Below, piece by piece: positions 7,866-15,719 of a stretch of DNA of 17,987 nucleotides. The DNA is from JAIBBG01 sp046304755 (GTDB lineage: Bacteria; Bacteroidota; Bacteroidia; Flavobacteriales_D; Sanyastnellaceae), in the NCBI GenBank assembly GCA_046304755.1, contig JBKCDO010000015.1:1-17987 (forward strand), given 5' to 3'. The notes under the pieces are model-generated. The model made no database searches and was not told where the DNA came from. It was given only the letters and a program-made list of their open reading frames with translations. Position numbers and translations under genes: made by a program. The number at the start of each line of letters is the position of its first letter. The first letter of the stretch is position 1.

Positions 7866-9164
7866 ATGATCTATAATCAACTCAAAAACAAAGAGGCCAA
7901 GCTTGCTGTCATTGGCCTTGGGTACGTTGGATTGCCCATTGCATTGGAATTTGCACGCTCAATTAAGGTTGTAGGCTTCGATATCAATCAGAAGCGTGTC
8001 GATATGATGCGCAATAACGAAGATCCTTCACAAGAGCTCGATTCTTCTGCCTTTAACGGTTGTGATATTCACTTCACGGCAGACATCAATGACTTGAAGG
8101 ATGTTGCGTTTTTCATCATTGCTGTTCCAACACCTATTAATCACCTGAACTTACCTGATCTTGGTCCGGTCCTTTCTGCTTCAAGAACAGTAGGACAAGT
8201 GCTCAAAAAGGGAGATTACGTGGTATACGAGTCCACCGTTTATCCGGGTTGTACCGAAGATGACTGTGTTCCAATCCTGGAGGAGTTGTCAGGTTTAAAG
8301 CGCGTAGCTGACTTCAAAGTGGGCTACTCTCCTGAGCGCATCAACCCCGGTGACAAGAAAAACACCCTTCGCACGATTACCAAAGTGGTTTCCGGTTGCG
8401 ATGCAGAATCGCTCGAAGAAATTGCCAAGACCTATGAAATTGTAGTGGATGCAGGCACATTCCGTGCAGCCAGTATCAAGGTTGCTGAAGCTTGTAAAAT
8501 CCTTGAGAACACGCAGCGTGATGCCAACATTGCCATCATCAATGAGTTCTCGATGATCATGAATATGATGGACATCAACACGTATGATGTGTTAGAAGCT
8601 GCCGGAACTAAGTGGAACTTCCTGAAGTTTACACCCGGATTGGTGGGCGGACATTGCATCGGCGTGGATCCTTACTACCTCGTCTATAAAGCTAAAAAGC
8701 TAGGCTACCATAGCCGTGTCATTAGCAGCGCCCGATATGTCAACGACGGCATGGGGCAATATGTCGGCAAGCAGACAGTCAAAAAAATCCTTGAGCAAGG
8801 CCGAAATGCACTCGAGTCGCGCGTACTGGTGATGGGAGCAACCTTCAAAGAAGATGTAAGCGATGTGCGCAACTCTAAGATGGTCGACGTAATCCGCGAA
8901 TTGGAATCATTCAGTATTAAGGTCGATGTCATCGACCCCCATGCCGACAGCGACGAGCTCAAGCACGAATATGGCTTTGGACTGGTTCCGCAAGCTGAAA
9001 AGAACGCCTACGACGCCATTATCCTGGGTGTTGCTCACAAGGAATATAAGGACTTGCCGGAGAGCGAATTCAAATCATACTTGCATGAAGGCAAGGGAGC
9101 GCTCATCGACTTGAAAGGGCTTTATAGAGGAAGGATTGTGGAGTTGAATTATTGGAGCATGTAA
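7866..9164 (+). CDS. UDP-N-acetyl-D-hexosamine dehydrogenase (WbpO/TviB-type)
   Basis: A 432-residue member of the UDP-glucose/GDP-mannose dehydrogenase family that oxidises C6 of a UDP-N-acetylhexosamine to the uronic acid in two NAD-dependent steps. The N-terminal Rossmann domain has VIGLGYVGLP (G17-G22) and VPTPINHLNLPDL. The central domain has YESTVYPG and VAEACKILENTQRD with the conserved Lys (about 211). The nucleophile Cys264 is in GLVGGHCIGVDPYYL, the form seen in WbpO/TviB (GalNAc/GlcNAc) enzymes and not the GGSCFPKD of UDP-glucose dehydrogenases. The C-terminal UDP-binding domain has VMGATFKEDVSDVRNSK. I used ATG 7866 rather than the TTG at 7815, because the first 17 codons from TTG do not look like family sequence. 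It supplies an aminouronic acid for capsule or O-antigen. Confidence 0.92.
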   Translation: MIYNQLKNKEAKLAVIGLGYVGLPIALEFARSIKVVGFDINQKRVDMMRNNEDPSQELDSSAFNGCDIHFTADINDLKDVAFFIIAVPTPINHLNLPDLGPVLSASRTVGQVLKKGDYVVYESTVYPGCTEDDCVPILEELSGLKRVADFKVGYSPERINPGDKKNTLRTITKVVSGCDAESLEEIAKTYEIVVDAGTFRAASIKVAEACKILENTQRDANIAIINEFSMIMNMMDINTYDVLEAAGTKWNFLKFTPGLVGGHCIGVDPYYLVYKAKKLGYHSRVISSARYVNDGMGQYVGKQTVKKILEQGRNALESRVLVMGATFKEDVSDVRNSKMVDVIRELESFSIKVDVIDPHADSDELKHEYGFGLVPQAEKNAYDAIILGVAHKEYKDLPESEFKSYLHEGKGALIDLKGLYRGRIVELNYWSM

Positions 9165-9168
9165 AGCC

Positions 9169-9224
<56 letters not shown>

Positions 9225-9251
9225 ATTTTTTTTAGGGATTAATTTTTAGGT

Positions 9252-10298
9252 ATGAAAATTCTAGTTACCGGTGGGGCCGGATTCATAGGATCACATGTTG
9301 TTCGCCGCCTGGTGAATACCTATGCTGAATATGCCATATATAATCTTGATGCACTCACCTATGCGGGTAATTTGGCCAATCTGTCTGACGTTGAGCAAGC
9401 ATCGAATTATCACTTTGTAAAAGGGGACATCACCGACAAATCTTTCATTTCGGATTTGTTCGAGCGTGAACGGTTTGATAGCGTCATCCATCTTGCTGCT
9501 GAAAGCCATGTAGATCGGAGCATCTCCGGTCCTGATGCGTTTATCCAAACGAATATTGTAGGCACGGCAAACTTGCTCAACGCAGCCGTCAATTGCTGGA
9601 AGGGAGATTTTACAGGCAAACGATTCTATCATGTGAGCACCGATGAAGTATTCGGATCATTGGGGTCGGAAGGAAAGTTCAACGAATCAACTGCCTATGA
9701 TCCCCGCAGCCCATATAGCGCCAGCAAGGCATCCAGTGATCATTTGGTAAGGGCTTACCATCACACCTATGGTTTACCGATTGTTGTCAGCAATTGCAGC
9801 AACAATTACGGAAGTCACCATTTTCCTGAAAAACTGATTCCGCTGATCATCAATAATATCAAAAACAGCCGTCCGCTTCCGGTGTATGGCAAAGGCGAAA
9901 ACATTCGGGATTGGCTTTGGGTGGAAGACCATGCGCGGGCCATCGATCTCATTTTTCACCGGGGTAAATCCGGAGAAACGTATTGCATCGGCGGCAATAA
10001 TGAATGGAAAAATATTGACGTGGTGCAGTTGCTTTGTAAGTTGATGGATGATAAACTCGGACGCGCGCAAGGTGAAAGTGCGAAGCTTATCACGTACGTA
10101 ACAGATCGTCCCGGGCACGATGCGCGCTACGCTATTGACGCTTCGAAACTGAAAAATGAATTGGGCTGGGAGCCTACACAACCGTTTGAAGAACTGCTTT
10201 CCAAAACAATCGATTGGTATCTGAGCAATGAAGCCTGGCTTGAGCAAGTAACCAGTGGTAATTACAGAAGCTACTACGAAACACAATACGGACAGTAA
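9252..10298 (+). CDS. rfbB: dTDP-glucose 4,6-dehydratase
   Basis: A 348-residue enzyme that converts dTDP-glucose to dTDP-4-keto-6-deoxyglucose, the branch point to rhamnose and other deoxysugars. It has the NAD-binding TGGAGFIGS (residues 6-14), DALTYAGNLANL (33-44), HLAAESHVDRSI (80-91) with the family-specific His-Val-Asp-Arg, and catalytic STDEVFG (Thr130, Asp131, Glu132) plus YSASKA (Tyr155, Lys159). NCSNNYGSHHFPEKLIPL and RDWLWVEDH complete the signature. The length is normal for RfbB/RmlB. It follows the GTGAATR repeat and is 4 bases upstream of the phosphatase gene, so those two form a tight operon. The partner RmlA, RmlC and RmlD genes are not in the window. Confidence 0.96.
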   Translation: MKILVTGGAGFIGSHVVRRLVNTYAEYAIYNLDALTYAGNLANLSDVEQASNYHFVKGDITDKSFISDLFERERFDSVIHLAAESHVDRSISGPDAFIQTNIVGTANLLNAAVNCWKGDFTGKRFYHVSTDEVFGSLGSEGKFNESTAYDPRSPYSASKASSDHLVRAYHHTYGLPIVVSNCSNNYGSHHFPEKLIPLIINNIKNSRPLPVYGKGENIRDWLWVEDHARAIDLIFHRGKSGETYCIGGNNEWKNIDVVQLLCKLMDDKLGRAQGESAKLITYVTDRPGHDARYAIDASKLKNELGWEPTQPFEELLSKTIDWYLSNEAWLEQVTSGNYRSYYETQYGQ

Positions 10299-10302
10299 CG
10301 CC

Positions 10303-11064
10303 ATGGGACTGTTTGACAAGTGGAAACCCAAGCGACAGGAGAAGAAAATCGATCCGATTGATTTGTCTGCACTTGGCGTTGACATGCACAGTCATTTACT
10401 TCCCGGTATTGATGACGGCGCAACTTCCATCGAAGATTCCATTCAGCTCATTTTGCACTTGCAGGAAATGGGCTATCGGAAATTCATCACCACTCCGCAT
10501 ATTTTCTGGGACATGTATAAGAATACCCCGGAAATCATTCATGGGAAACTGCAGGAGTTAAGGGCTGAATTAACATCGCGACAAATAGACGTAGAAATTG
10601 AAGCCGCAGCGGAGTATTACTGCGATGAGCATTTTGAAGAACAAATCGAATCCGGAAAACTGCTCACCTTCGGTGGCTCGAAGAAATTTGTGCTTTTCGA
10701 AATCTCCTTTGCTGAGGAAAACATCAATTTGGGAAGAGCCATTTTCAACATGCGTCTTGCCGGCTATCAGCCCATTTTAGCCCATCCCGAACGCTATGAA
10801 TACTGGCACCGCAGTTTAGAAAAGTACCAATCCATGCTGGATAAAGATGTGCTGCTGCAAATCAACATCAATAGTCTTACGGGACAGTACGGACCAAATT
10901 GCCAGCGTATCACAGAGCGATTAATTGAAAAAGGAATGGTGAGTTTTGTCGGGACCGACTGTCACCACATGGGGCATATCCAACTCACGCATCAGGCTCG
11001 ACAGATTCCTGCCCTCAAGCGACTGTTGGAATGTGGCAGTCTGAGACACCACGAGCTCATTTAA
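10303..11064 (+). CDS. PHP-domain protein-tyrosine phosphatase, CpsB/YwqE type
   Basis: A 253-residue metal-dependent phosphatase of the PHP superfamily, the type that dephosphorylates the autophosphorylating tyrosine kinases controlling capsule or exopolysaccharide export (CpsB in Streptococcus, YwqE in Bacillus). Metal-binding motifs are visible in order: DMHSHLLPGIDDGA (Asp27, His29, His31), TTPH (63-66), FEIS with Glu133, LAHPERY (His161) and GTDCHH (Asp219, His221). ATG 10303 was chosen; the longer frame from GTG overlaps rfbB and adds sequence not seen in the family. The gene starts 4 bases after rfbB, so it belongs to the same transcript. The cognate tyrosine kinase/Wzc-like gene is not in the window. 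It may instead have another phosphatase role, but the polysaccharide context supports the CpsB role. Confidence 0.9.
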   Translation: MGLFDKWKPKRQEKKIDPIDLSALGVDMHSHLLPGIDDGATSIEDSIQLILHLQEMGYRKFITTPHIFWDMYKNTPEIIHGKLQELRAELTSRQIDVEIEAAAEYYCDEHFEEQIESGKLLTFGGSKKFVLFEISFAEENINLGRAIFNMRLAGYQPILAHPERYEYWHRSLEKYQSMLDKDVLLQININSLTGQYGPNCQRITERLIEKGMVSFVGTDCHHMGHIQLTHQARQIPALKRLLECGSLRHHELI

Positions 11065-11069
11065 TTGGT

Positions 11070-11118
11070 GGAGGTCACTGAACTAGCCGCACACCTCCGT
11101 CAAAACCATTAGTCAGTG
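11070..11118. terminator. Inverted repeats between convergent phosphatase and fic genes
   Basis: Two interleaved inverted repeats lie in this 60-base gap: GGAGGT (11070-11075) with ACCTCC (11093-11098), and CACTGAACTA (11076-11085) with TAGTCAGTG (11110-11118, one bulged A). They cannot form together. Neither has a strong T tract, so this is only a possible bidirectional terminator. Confidence 0.3.
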
Positions 11119-11124
11119 AGCCGA

Positions 11125-12213
11125 TTAAAATCTCTTCTCCAAAATATTGATCAACCTCCGATTAACATATAGCTTTTCCTTACCTACTTTCTCTGCTGAG
11201 AGCAAACCATGTCCCTCAAGTTCCATCAAATATTGCCCGACGGTCTTTAGGTTTCCGATTTTGGCCTCTACCAAATGCTGTCTTTTCGTATAGGGAAGTT
11301 TAAATAATATCTCCACCAATTCCTTGGAATAGACTTTAGGCAAATCTCTTTTCAATTCAACTACCATAGACTGCATAGCATCCGAGATAGCGCTCAGACG
11401 ATTCATTCCCGTAATGGCAGTTTGTTCCAGCATGTCAAGCATATACAGAATGTAAGTTTCCCAATCATTACGCTCTGTGACCCCGCGAAGGGTATTGTAA
11501 TAGTTTACCTTATGCCTATTAATGTATTCACTAAGATAGATGGCCGGAGTATCTAACATTCCGGAGAGTTTGATGTATAGCAACAAGAGTATCCTTCCTG
11601 TTCTTCCATTTCCATCAGCGAATGGATGAATCGCCTCAAATTGGTAATGCATAATAGCCATCTTTATCAAAGGATCTAGTCCCTGATAATCATTGACGAA
11701 TTTTTCCCAATTAGCCAATTTCTCACGAATTAATGCCTCGCCCAGTGGTGGGCTATAAATAACCTCTCCACGCGTATTACTTAACGTTGTGCCCGGAATT
11801 TTGCGAATAGAGGAACTGTTTTGCGTAATGCACTGGACAATCTTAATACAGAGATTGGTTGTGATGAATGGCTTGTTATTCAGTTCATTCAACCCAAGCC
11901 ACAGAGCATCTTTATAAAACAGTACCTCCTTTGCCTGACCATTTTCAATCATGCGATCTGCTACCATCGACCTGTAGAGGTCATCATTCGTAGTGATGAT
12001 ATTCTCGACTTCTGAACTTGCCTTGGCCTCTTGGAGGTAGATAGTATCCAAAAAGATGGACGGATTCGGTAAAGTCAGCAGTGTACCCTTCAATTGAGCT
12101 AAAGCTCTACCGGCAGAGATTGCCTTCCTCATGACAGCCTTGGTTTCCACATCGATCTTTGGAGGCAGCGGAGGCAAATTATTAAAGGGAACAGTGCGTT
12201 GAAAATTAGCCAT
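11125..12213 (-). CDS. fic: Fic family protein, class II autoinhibited, with C-terminal winged helix
   Basis: A 362-residue Fic protein, expected to transfer AMP (or another nucleotide part) from a nucleotide to a target hydroxyl. The complete Fic motif HPFADGNGRTGR is at residues 196-207, with catalytic His196. The N-terminal region (Fic_N) carries the inhibitory helix motif [S/T]xxxE[G/N] as S66-SEV-E70-N71, whose Glu normally blocks productive ATP binding, so this is a class II protein regulated in cis. The flap segment GEVIYSPP is at 149-156. Residues about 290-360 (KELVEILFKLPYTKRQ, TVGQYLMELEGHGLL, then YVN) look like a winged-helix module. The ATG at 12213 fits the usual MANFQRTVPFNNLPPLPP start. 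It is flanked by unrelated genes and has no separate antitoxin gene. It looks more AT-rich than its neighbours and may be an acquired single gene; the target is unknown. Confidence 0.93.
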   Translation of the reverse strand: MANFQRTVPFNNLPPLPPKIDVETKAVMRKAISAGRALAQLKGTLLTLPNPSIFLDTIYLQEAKASSEVENIITTNDDLYRSMVADRMIENGQAKEVLFYKDALWLGLNELNNKPFITTNLCIKIVQCITQNSSSIRKIPGTTLSNTRGEVIYSPPLGEALIREKLANWEKFVNDYQGLDPLIKMAIMHYQFEAIHPFADGNGRTGRILLLLYIKLSGMLDTPAIYLSEYINRHKVNYYNTLRGVTERNDWETYILYMLDMLEQTAITGMNRLSAISDAMQSMVVELKRDLPKVYSKELVEILFKLPYTKRQHLVEAKIGNLKTVGQYLMELEGHGLLSAEKVGKEKLYVNRRLINILEKRF

Positions 12214-12218
12214 TCGAT

Positions 12219-12296
12219 AAGAGTAACTGTTACGTTTAAATCATGAACGAGGGTGAAAATAACGAAAAATTACTCTTGAAATCACAACGAGAGTAA
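12219..12296. promoter_or_regulatory. Candidate operator array upstream of fic
   Basis: The 7-mer AGAGTAA occurs three times upstream of the fic start: AAGAGTAA at 12219-12226, its complement TTACTCTT at 12270-12277, and AGAGTAA at 12290-12296. The first two form an 8-base inverted pair and the last two a 7-base inverted pair with 13 bases between. A near-overlapping palindrome GTAAC-T-GTTAC lies at 12223-12233. I see no clear TAnnTTTG promoter box here. The rest of the 200-base gap to 12413 shows nothing I can name. Confidence 0.35.
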
Positions 12297-12413
12297 ATAA
12301 TACACTCGACCCCAGCTCCCAAAAGATCATGGTATACATCCAACTATTGTGGGAATACTGCGTAAACAAGACCATTTACCGAATTTCACCTGGACGGGAA
12401 ACTTATTCCCTCA

Positions 12414-12740
12414 CTAGCCACCCACCTCAGCCAATTGCACCTTCAAGCCATCCATGGCATTGTTTAAATGCAACTGACACCCCAGGCGCGAATTACTTTT
12501 CACAAAGAAGGCTTGATCTAACATAGCCTCCTCGTCATCATTACGTTCAGGAAGTTCATGTTCTGAAAGGATGTACATATGGCAACTGGCGCACATGGCC
12601 ATTCCGCCGCAAGTGCCCTCCACAGGTAATTCATAACTCTTACAGAGCTCCATCATGTTCATGTTCATGTCTGTTGGAGCCTCAAGATTGTGCTCCTGCC
12701 CTTCTCTATCAACGACGGTGATGTGAATGATGTTTTCCAT
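12414..12740 (-). CDS. [2Fe-2S] ferredoxin, adrenodoxin/Isc type
   Basis: A 108-residue soluble electron carrier. The cluster cysteines are Cys44, Cys50, Cys53 and Cys88, spaced C-x5-C-x2-C-x34-C, in GTCGGMAMCASCHMYI and SRLGCQL. The CxxCH form and the acidic helix LPERNDDEEAMLDQA (about 63-77) are typical of adrenodoxin/Isc-type ferredoxins, not plant photosynthetic ones; that helix is the usual docking surface for a reductase. It follows the ferredoxin-NADP reductase-like gene by 22 bases on the same strand, so the two are probably one operon and redox partners. Possible roles are electron supply for Fe-S assembly, hydroxylases or desaturases; the sequence does not tell which. Length and motifs are complete. 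Confidence 0.94.
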   Translation of the reverse strand: MENIIHITVVDREGQEHNLEAPTDMNMNMMELCKSYELPVEGTCGGMAMCASCHMYILSEHELPERNDDEEAMLDQAFFVKSNSRLGCQLHLNNAMDGLKVQLAEVGG

Positions 12741-12762
12741 ACTGGATGAGCAAGATTGTCAA

Positions 12763-13770
12763 TTAAAATCCGGTAACACCGTTGACAGTGGTGTACTTCA
12801 ATACATAGTTTTTATCGGGATAAATACGCTTGAAGGCGCTTTGAACCATCAGTGTCGCTTCGTGGAATCCACACAGGATCAATTTCAATTTACCCGGATA
12901 GGTATTGATATCACCGATGGCATAAATGCCCGGCACATTAGTGCTGTAATCATAGGTATTTACCTCAATGGAGTTTTTATCGATGTTCAGTCCCCAATCG
13001 GCCAAAGGACCAAGCTTCGGAGAAAGGCCAAACAACGGAAGCCAGTGATCAGTTGCCAGGGAAATTTTTCCTTCCGATTGAGAGTCAACCTCAATGGTCT
13101 CTAAGTGTCCTGAACCCTGAACCCCCACTACCTCAGCATCGGTCAGGAGTTTAATCTTACCGGAGGCAGCCATGTCCAGCACTTTTTGTACGCTATCGGG
13201 ATGACCACGGAAACTCTTACTGCGGTGAATGAGCGTGACTTCTTTAGCCACGCCATTAGCCAAGAAAATCGACCAATCCAGGGCGCTGTCTCCGCCTCCG
13301 CTGATGATAACGCGCTTTCCCTGGTAGAAATTAGGGTCACGAACAATGTATTCAATGCCCTTGTCTTCATAGTCTGCAATATTGCCAATGGGCGGTTTGC
13401 GCGGTTCAAAACAGCCCAAGCCACCGGCAATGGCCACAACTGGTGCTTTGTGCAACGTACCTCGACTAGTTTTCACAATGAACTGACCGTCATCGGTTTT
13501 TTCAAACGATTCACAACGCTCACCCAGCGTGAAACCAGGCTTAAAGGGTGCCGCTTGCTTCATCAAATGCTCGATGAGATCGCCGGCGAGCACTTCCGGA
13601 AAACCGGGTATGTCGTAAATGGGTTTTTTGGGGTAAATCTCCGTCAGCTGCCCACCGGCTTGCGGCAAGGCATCAATCAAATGACAGCGTAATTTGAGCA
13701 GTCCGGCTTCAAACACGGTAAACAATCCGCAAGGACCGGCTCCAACAATGATGATATCAGTTTCTATCAT
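12763..13770 (-). CDS. Ferredoxin-NADP(+) reductase, thioredoxin-reductase-like
   Basis: A 335-residue FAD/NAD(P) oxidoreductase. The FAD-binding motif IIIVGAGPCGLF is at residues 6-17. QAGGQLTEIYPKK (37-49) and YDIPGFPEVLAGDLI match the TrxR-like ferredoxin-NADP reductases (YumC/Chlorobium type). The NADP-binding motif ISGGGDSALDW is at about 156-166, followed by HRSKSFRGH, whose basic residues suit NADPH. The CxxC pair of true thioredoxin reductases is absent after GGGDSALDW, and the C-terminal FAD motif is YAIGDINTYPGKLKL. It would move electrons between NADPH and a ferredoxin, most simply the [2Fe-2S] ferredoxin encoded just downstream. ATG 13770 was chosen over the GTG at 13806, which overlaps the promoter. 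It is divergent from comB. Confidence 0.93.
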   Translation of the reverse strand: MIETDIIIVGAGPCGLFTVFEAGLLKLRCHLIDALPQAGGQLTEIYPKKPIYDIPGFPEVLAGDLIEHLMKQAAPFKPGFTLGERCESFEKTDDGQFIVKTSRGTLHKAPVVAIAGGLGCFEPRKPPIGNIADYEDKGIEYIVRDPNFYQGKRVIISGGGDSALDWSIFLANGVAKEVTLIHRSKSFRGHPDSVQKVLDMAASGKIKLLTDAEVVGVQGSGHLETIEVDSQSEGKISLATDHWLPLFGLSPKLGPLADWGLNIDKNSIEVNTYDYSTNVPGIYAIGDINTYPGKLKLILCGFHEATLMVQSAFKRIYPDKNYVLKYTTVNGVTGF

Positions 13771-13789
13771 GAATTTTCCTAAGGCGCGG

Positions 13790-13818
13790 CGAAGATAATC
13801 CTTCACGCGTGATTACAA
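13790..13818 (-). promoter_or_regulatory. Candidate promoter for the reductase-ferredoxin operon
   Basis: Read on the minus strand: TTG (13818-13816), 18 bases, TATCTTCG (13797-13790), one base from TAnnTTTG. It ends 19 bases before the ATG. The comB promoter on the other strand has the same layout and spacing. Confidence 0.5.
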
Positions 13819-13845
13819 GTCAATAACAATCCACGCGCTCAATGG

Positions 13846-13874
13846 TTGACTAATGGACGAATAACCTATTTTCG
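13846..13874 (+). promoter_or_regulatory. Candidate promoter for comB
   Basis: TTG (13846-13848), 18 bases, TATTTTCG (13867-13874), one base from TAnnTTTG. The predicted transcription start, about 5-7 bases further, would leave a leader of about 45-50 bases before the comB TTG start, with a 21-codon ATG frame inside it. Confidence 0.5.
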
Positions 13875-13885
13875 CCCTCGGGACA

Positions 13886-13951
13886 ATGAAGGTCCCGACC
13901 GTTTGTATTCACCGAAAATCTGAACGCTTTGCCACCTATCACGGATCGTAA
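13886..13951 (+). other. Possible 21-codon upstream ORF overlapping the comB start
   Basis: An ATG at 13886 opens a frame of 21 codons ending at TAA 13949-13951. It is in a different frame from comB and overlaps its first 23 bases. The peptide (it begins MKVPTVCIHRK) resembles nothing I know. It could be a leader that couples translation to the weak TTG start, or chance. Confidence 0.2.
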
Positions 13952-14705
13952 ACTTGTCGAAGTCTGCTATACTCCCGGTCAATATCACTTGTATCAGGAG
14001 AATTTCGAAATTGTCGTGGTCATCGATGTACTGAGGGCCACCAGCGCCATAACCACAGCACTGCACCATGGTGTGAAAAGCATCATTCCGGTCGCTTCAG
14101 TGGATGAGGCATTGGATTATAAGCAAAAGGGTTACATCGTTGGGGCCGAGCGCGATGGACGCGTCGTTGAAGGCTTCGACTTTGGGAATAGTCCCTATGC
14201 CTATATGGATGAAAACATGAAGGGCAAAACGGTTGTGCTCACCACCACCAACGGCACGAAAGCAATTCAGATGGCCGCTAAAGACAAAACGGTTGTGATC
14301 GGCTGCCTCAATAACCTCGACATCATTTGCTCGTGGCTAGCGGAACAACATAAGAACACCCTCATCTTGGCTTCCGGCTGGAAGGACAAGGTGAATCTTG
14401 AAGACACTATCTGCGGGGGAGCCATTGCCGACATTCTCATCGAATCGCGTAAATTTCAGTGCGTGGAGGACAGCACCGTGGCGGCTAAGTTTATGTACCG
14501 TTCGGCGCGTGAACACCTCTGGAGCTTTTTACGAGCCTCCTCTCATCGCCGTCGGTTGATTAAACTAAACATTCAGCGCGATGTAAAATATTGCCTGACA
14601 GCCAATACGATACCTTGCATACCTATTCTCAAAAATGGGGAGCTGGTGAAGCTTCAATATGAACCCGCACAATGGCTTAGCGCTGAAGCCATGGCTCAAC
14701 CTTAA
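13929..14705 (+). CDS. comB: 2-phosphosulfolactate phosphatase family protein (ComB-like)
   Basis: A 258-residue member of the ComB family, whose founding archaeal enzyme hydrolyses (2R)-phospho-3-sulfolactate in coenzyme M synthesis. Bacterial members, including many in Bacteroidota that do not make coenzyme M, have uncertain substrates. Conserved segments visible are VEVCYTPGQYHLY (10-22), VVVIDVLRATSAITTAL (29-45), AERDGRVVEGFDFGNSP (73-89), VLTTTNGTKA (about 104-113) and EDTICGGAIADIL. No ATG occurs near the start; the frame is closed by TGA at 13887-13889 and the TTG at 13929 gives the expected family N-terminus, so TTG is the likely start. The gene is followed after 6 bases by the secreted PLC/nuclease-fold gene, so the two probably share a transcript. 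Confidence 0.85.
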   Translation: MPPITDRKLVEVCYTPGQYHLYQENFEIVVVIDVLRATSAITTALHHGVKSIIPVASVDEALDYKQKGYIVGAERDGRVVEGFDFGNSPYAYMDENMKGKTVVLTTTNGTKAIQMAAKDKTVVIGCLNNLDIICSWLAEQHKNTLILASGWKDKVNLEDTICGGAIADILIESRKFQCVEDSTVAAKFMYRSAREHLWSFLRASSHRRRLIKLNIQRDVKYCLTANTIPCIPILKNGELVKLQYEPAQWLSAEAMAQP

Positions 14706-14711
14706 TCGAAT

Positions 14712-15719
14712 ATGGTACGCCAGGCTCGCTTTGCGCTAGTATTAATGGTTGTGCTGCTGGCCTCAGCCTATACGCCGCACAAATGCGTCCTGGATCAAAA
14801 TGCCTGGGGATTTTTTGGACATAAGAAAATCAATGAACTGGCTATTTATACGCTTCCCGAGGAGTTGTTCGGATTCTATAAGGATCATATGGAATACCTC
14901 ATCGACCATTCGGTTGACCCGGATAAGCGTCGTTACAGCGTCAAAGGAGAAGCTGAGTGCCACTATATCGACATGGATCGGTATATTACCCCTGAGCAAC
15001 CGAATCCATTTCTCAATGTGCCGCGCCGCTGGACGGATGCTGTCGAGAAATTCTCTGAAGACACCCTTCGCGCTCATGGTATAGTACCCTGGAATGTTTA
15101 TCTCACACAACAAAAACTGACTACCGCCTTCCGCAATGAAGATGTCAACCGCATTCTGCGATTGTCGGCAGAACTAGGTCACTATATCGGAGATGCTCAC
15201 GTCCCTCTTCATTCAACCAGCAATTACAATGGTCAGAAAACGGGGCAACGCGGTATTCACGGCTTTTGGGAGAGCCGCATACCCGAACTCTATTTCGAAG
15301 ACTACGACTTTTTCGTGGGAAAAGCCGGTTACATCAAGGCTCCGCAGGGCTTCATCTGGGAGCGAATAGAGGAAAGTTTTGCTGCTGTTGACTCTGTCCT
15401 GTCTTACGAACGCGAGTTGACCGCCCGATTTGGGGAGGAGAAAAAGTACTCTTATGAAACCCGTGGACAGGCTAACATGAAGGTCTATTCTCAGGATTTT
15501 AGCCGTGCCTACAGTCAAATGCTCGATGGTCAGATTGAGCGACGAATGAAATCTGCGGTCATTTCCATCGGAAGTTTTTGGTATACCGCCTGGATTGATG
15601 CCGGTCAGCCCGACTTAAAGTCGCTCGGAACCAAAATACCGACGAATGACTCCGATTCCACAGCAGTCGACAGCCTAAATACAACTTCTCGTCTAAGAAT
15701 TCGCGAGCACGACAACTGA
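14712..15719 (+). CDS. Secreted zinc-dependent phospholipase C / S1-P1 nuclease-fold protein
   Basis: A 335-residue exported protein. A basic start and hydrophobic segment (residues 7-19) end at ASA, a good signal peptidase I site. The mature part matches the family annotated in Bacteroidota as 'zinc dependent phospholipase C'. NAWGFFGHKKINELA carries Trp32 near the mature N-terminus and His37, HSVDPDKRRY follows, then HYIDMD (His84, Asp87), LGHYIGDAHVPLHST (His157, Asp161, His163, His167), NYNGQ and IHGFWESR (His183, Glu187). These His/Asp residues fit the tri-zinc site shared by bacterial phospholipase C and P1 nuclease, so the substrate may be a phospholipid or a nucleic acid. It acts in the periplasm or outside. 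The last 40 residues are polar and low-complexity. The TGA stop lies inside the stem of a strong terminator. Confidence 0.85.
   Translation: MVRQARFALVLMVVLLASAYTPHKCVLDQNAWGFFGHKKINELAIYTLPEELFGFYKDHMEYLIDHSVDPDKRRYSVKGEAECHYIDMDRYITPEQPNPFLNVPRRWTDAVEKFSEDTLRAHGIVPWNVYLTQQKLTTAFRNEDVNRILRLSAELGHYIGDAHVPLHSTSNYNGQKTGQRGIHGFWESRIPELYFEDYDFFVGKAGYIKAPQGFIWERIEESFAAVDSVLSYERELTARFGEEKKYSYETRGQANMKVYSQDFSRAYSQMLDGQIERRMKSAVISIGSFWYTAWIDAGQPDLKSLGTKIPTNDSDSTAVDSLNTTSRLRIREHDN

Noticed and set aside
9774..10385. Minus-strand open frame of 203 codons across rfbB and the phosphatase start
   Set aside because: Both plus-strand genes are unambiguous by motif; the antisense frame has no family features.
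11125..12213. Fic gene as half of a class I Fic toxin-antitoxin pair
   Set aside because: No small antitoxin gene flanks it, and the inhibitory motif is inside the protein itself.
12396..12410. GGGAA/TTCCC hairpin downstream of the ferredoxin gene
   Set aside because: The 5-base stem has no T tract in the minus-strand direction, so it is not supported as a terminator.
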